The notes under the pieces were generated by a model that saw only the letters and a list, made by a program, of their open reading frames with translations, had not been told where the DNA came from and did no database searches. From the NCBI GenBank assembly GCA_964433715.1, contig CAYSSL010000015.1, positions 1 through 12,989 on the forward strand: DNA of 12,989 nucleotides, written 5' to 3'. The translations under genes were made by a program, and so were the position numbers. Each line of letters starts with the position of its first letter. Positions within the stretch are counted from its first letter, which is position 1. Positions 12,781 to 12,989 of this stretch are shown piece after piece. The DNA is from XYD1-FULL-44-32 sp964433715 (GTDB taxonomy: Bacteria > Patescibacteriota > Minisyncoccia > Phycocordibacterales > XYD1-FULL-46-19).

Positions 12781-12822
12781 AAGCCCCGCGCGACCGAAGG
12801 TTGCGCGGGGCTTTTTATTTTT
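12781..12822 (+). terminator. Strong rho-independent terminator after comM
   Basis: AAGCCCCGCGCGACC (12781-12795) pairs with GGTTGCGCGGGGCTT (12799-12813) around GAA, 15 pairs with one G-U, followed by a T-rich tail. Confidence 0.97.
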
Positions 12823-12892
12823 AGAGATACCAATCAGCAGCTATTTTATGCTACTATTGCCAGACTATCAGATTTAATTCGTCACCTAAACC

Positions 12893-12989
12893 ATGAAACT
12901 ACTCTGGCTCGAAGTTACTAAACACAAAAGCCTCCTCATTGGCGCCCTAGTGCTTGCCTCGATCAATCAAATATTTTCGTTACTCGACC
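12893..12989 (+). CDS. N-terminal fragment of a probable ABC exporter
   Basis: An ATG at 12893 opens a frame that runs 32 codons to the window edge. It starts MKLLWLEVTKHKSLLIGALV and continues ASINQIFSLLD. A short amphipathic lead, a basic THK stretch and a first membrane helix with INQIFSLLD before the cut is the usual start of half-size ABC exporters (ABC transmembrane type 1), where the first helix is followed by a DP motif. The transported substrate cannot be inferred. Upstream, TGCTACTAT (12849-12857) is an extended -10 candidate and TTTAAT (12873-12878) a nearer one; no Shine-Dalgarno site is seen. The fragment is too short for certainty. Confidence 0.55.
   Translation, partial: MKLLWLEVTKHKSLLIGALVLASINQIFSLLD

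Overview
The window looks like chromosomal DNA of a Candidate Phyla Radiation (Patescibacteria) bacterium, most likely Parcubacteria-like. This placement is inferred from the A/T-leaning compact layout, a full set of short housekeeping genes, hypothetical coiled-coil/one-TM proteins of a type I associate with these genomes, tRNA genes without an encoded CCA, and start codons that sit directly behind -10 boxes instead of behind Shine-Dalgarno sites. TAA, TAG and TGA all act as stops, so the standard bacterial code fits. No mobile element, CRISPR array or prophage is visible.

Layout. 1-513: the start of a leftward hypothetical gene, a G/C-rich hairpin and tRNA-Pro(UGG), with yraN (leftward) beginning at 514. 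898-1313: a gene-free stretch rich in TGTC motifs, with one perfect DnaA box and a 15-bp inverted repeat. 1314-1702: tRNA-Gly(GCC) and, on the other strand, tRNA-Arg(UCG), with a stray inverted copy of part of the tRNA-Arg 3' end between them. 1784-3253: the CCA-adding enzyme, which every tRNA here needs, followed by a terminator. 3292-3667: a gene-free stretch holding several hairpins, a second perfect DnaA box and a 17-bp inverted repeat that ends four bases from the stop codon of a leftward Xer-type tyrosine recombinase (3668-4576). 4633-4826: a probable structured non-coding RNA, unidentified, divergent from the recombinase.

4869-8024 is an RNA-metabolism block: rpsO (ribosomal protein S15), a NYN-domain predicted RNase, and pnp (polynucleotide phosphorylase). 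This is the widespread rpsO-pnp neighbourhood with a nuclease inserted. pnp has a long predicted hairpin in its 5' leader, which recalls the E. coli pnp leader. 8094-10825 holds two consecutive uncharacterised coiled-coil proteins sharing an AMEG-centred motif. The first is soluble; the second has one membrane span and an outward domain. They are the best candidates for an undescribed system. 10862-12778: a DksA/TraR-type zinc-finger protein and a ComM/YifB-family AAA+ ATPase, closed by a strong terminator. The window ends in the first 32 codons of a probable ABC exporter.

Promoters are unusually legible. rpsO, the first coiled-coil gene and the dksA-like gene each have a -10 box whose expected +1 falls on, or one base before, the start codon, suggesting leaderless mRNAs. 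All statements come from reading sequence by eye; no database search or folding program was run.
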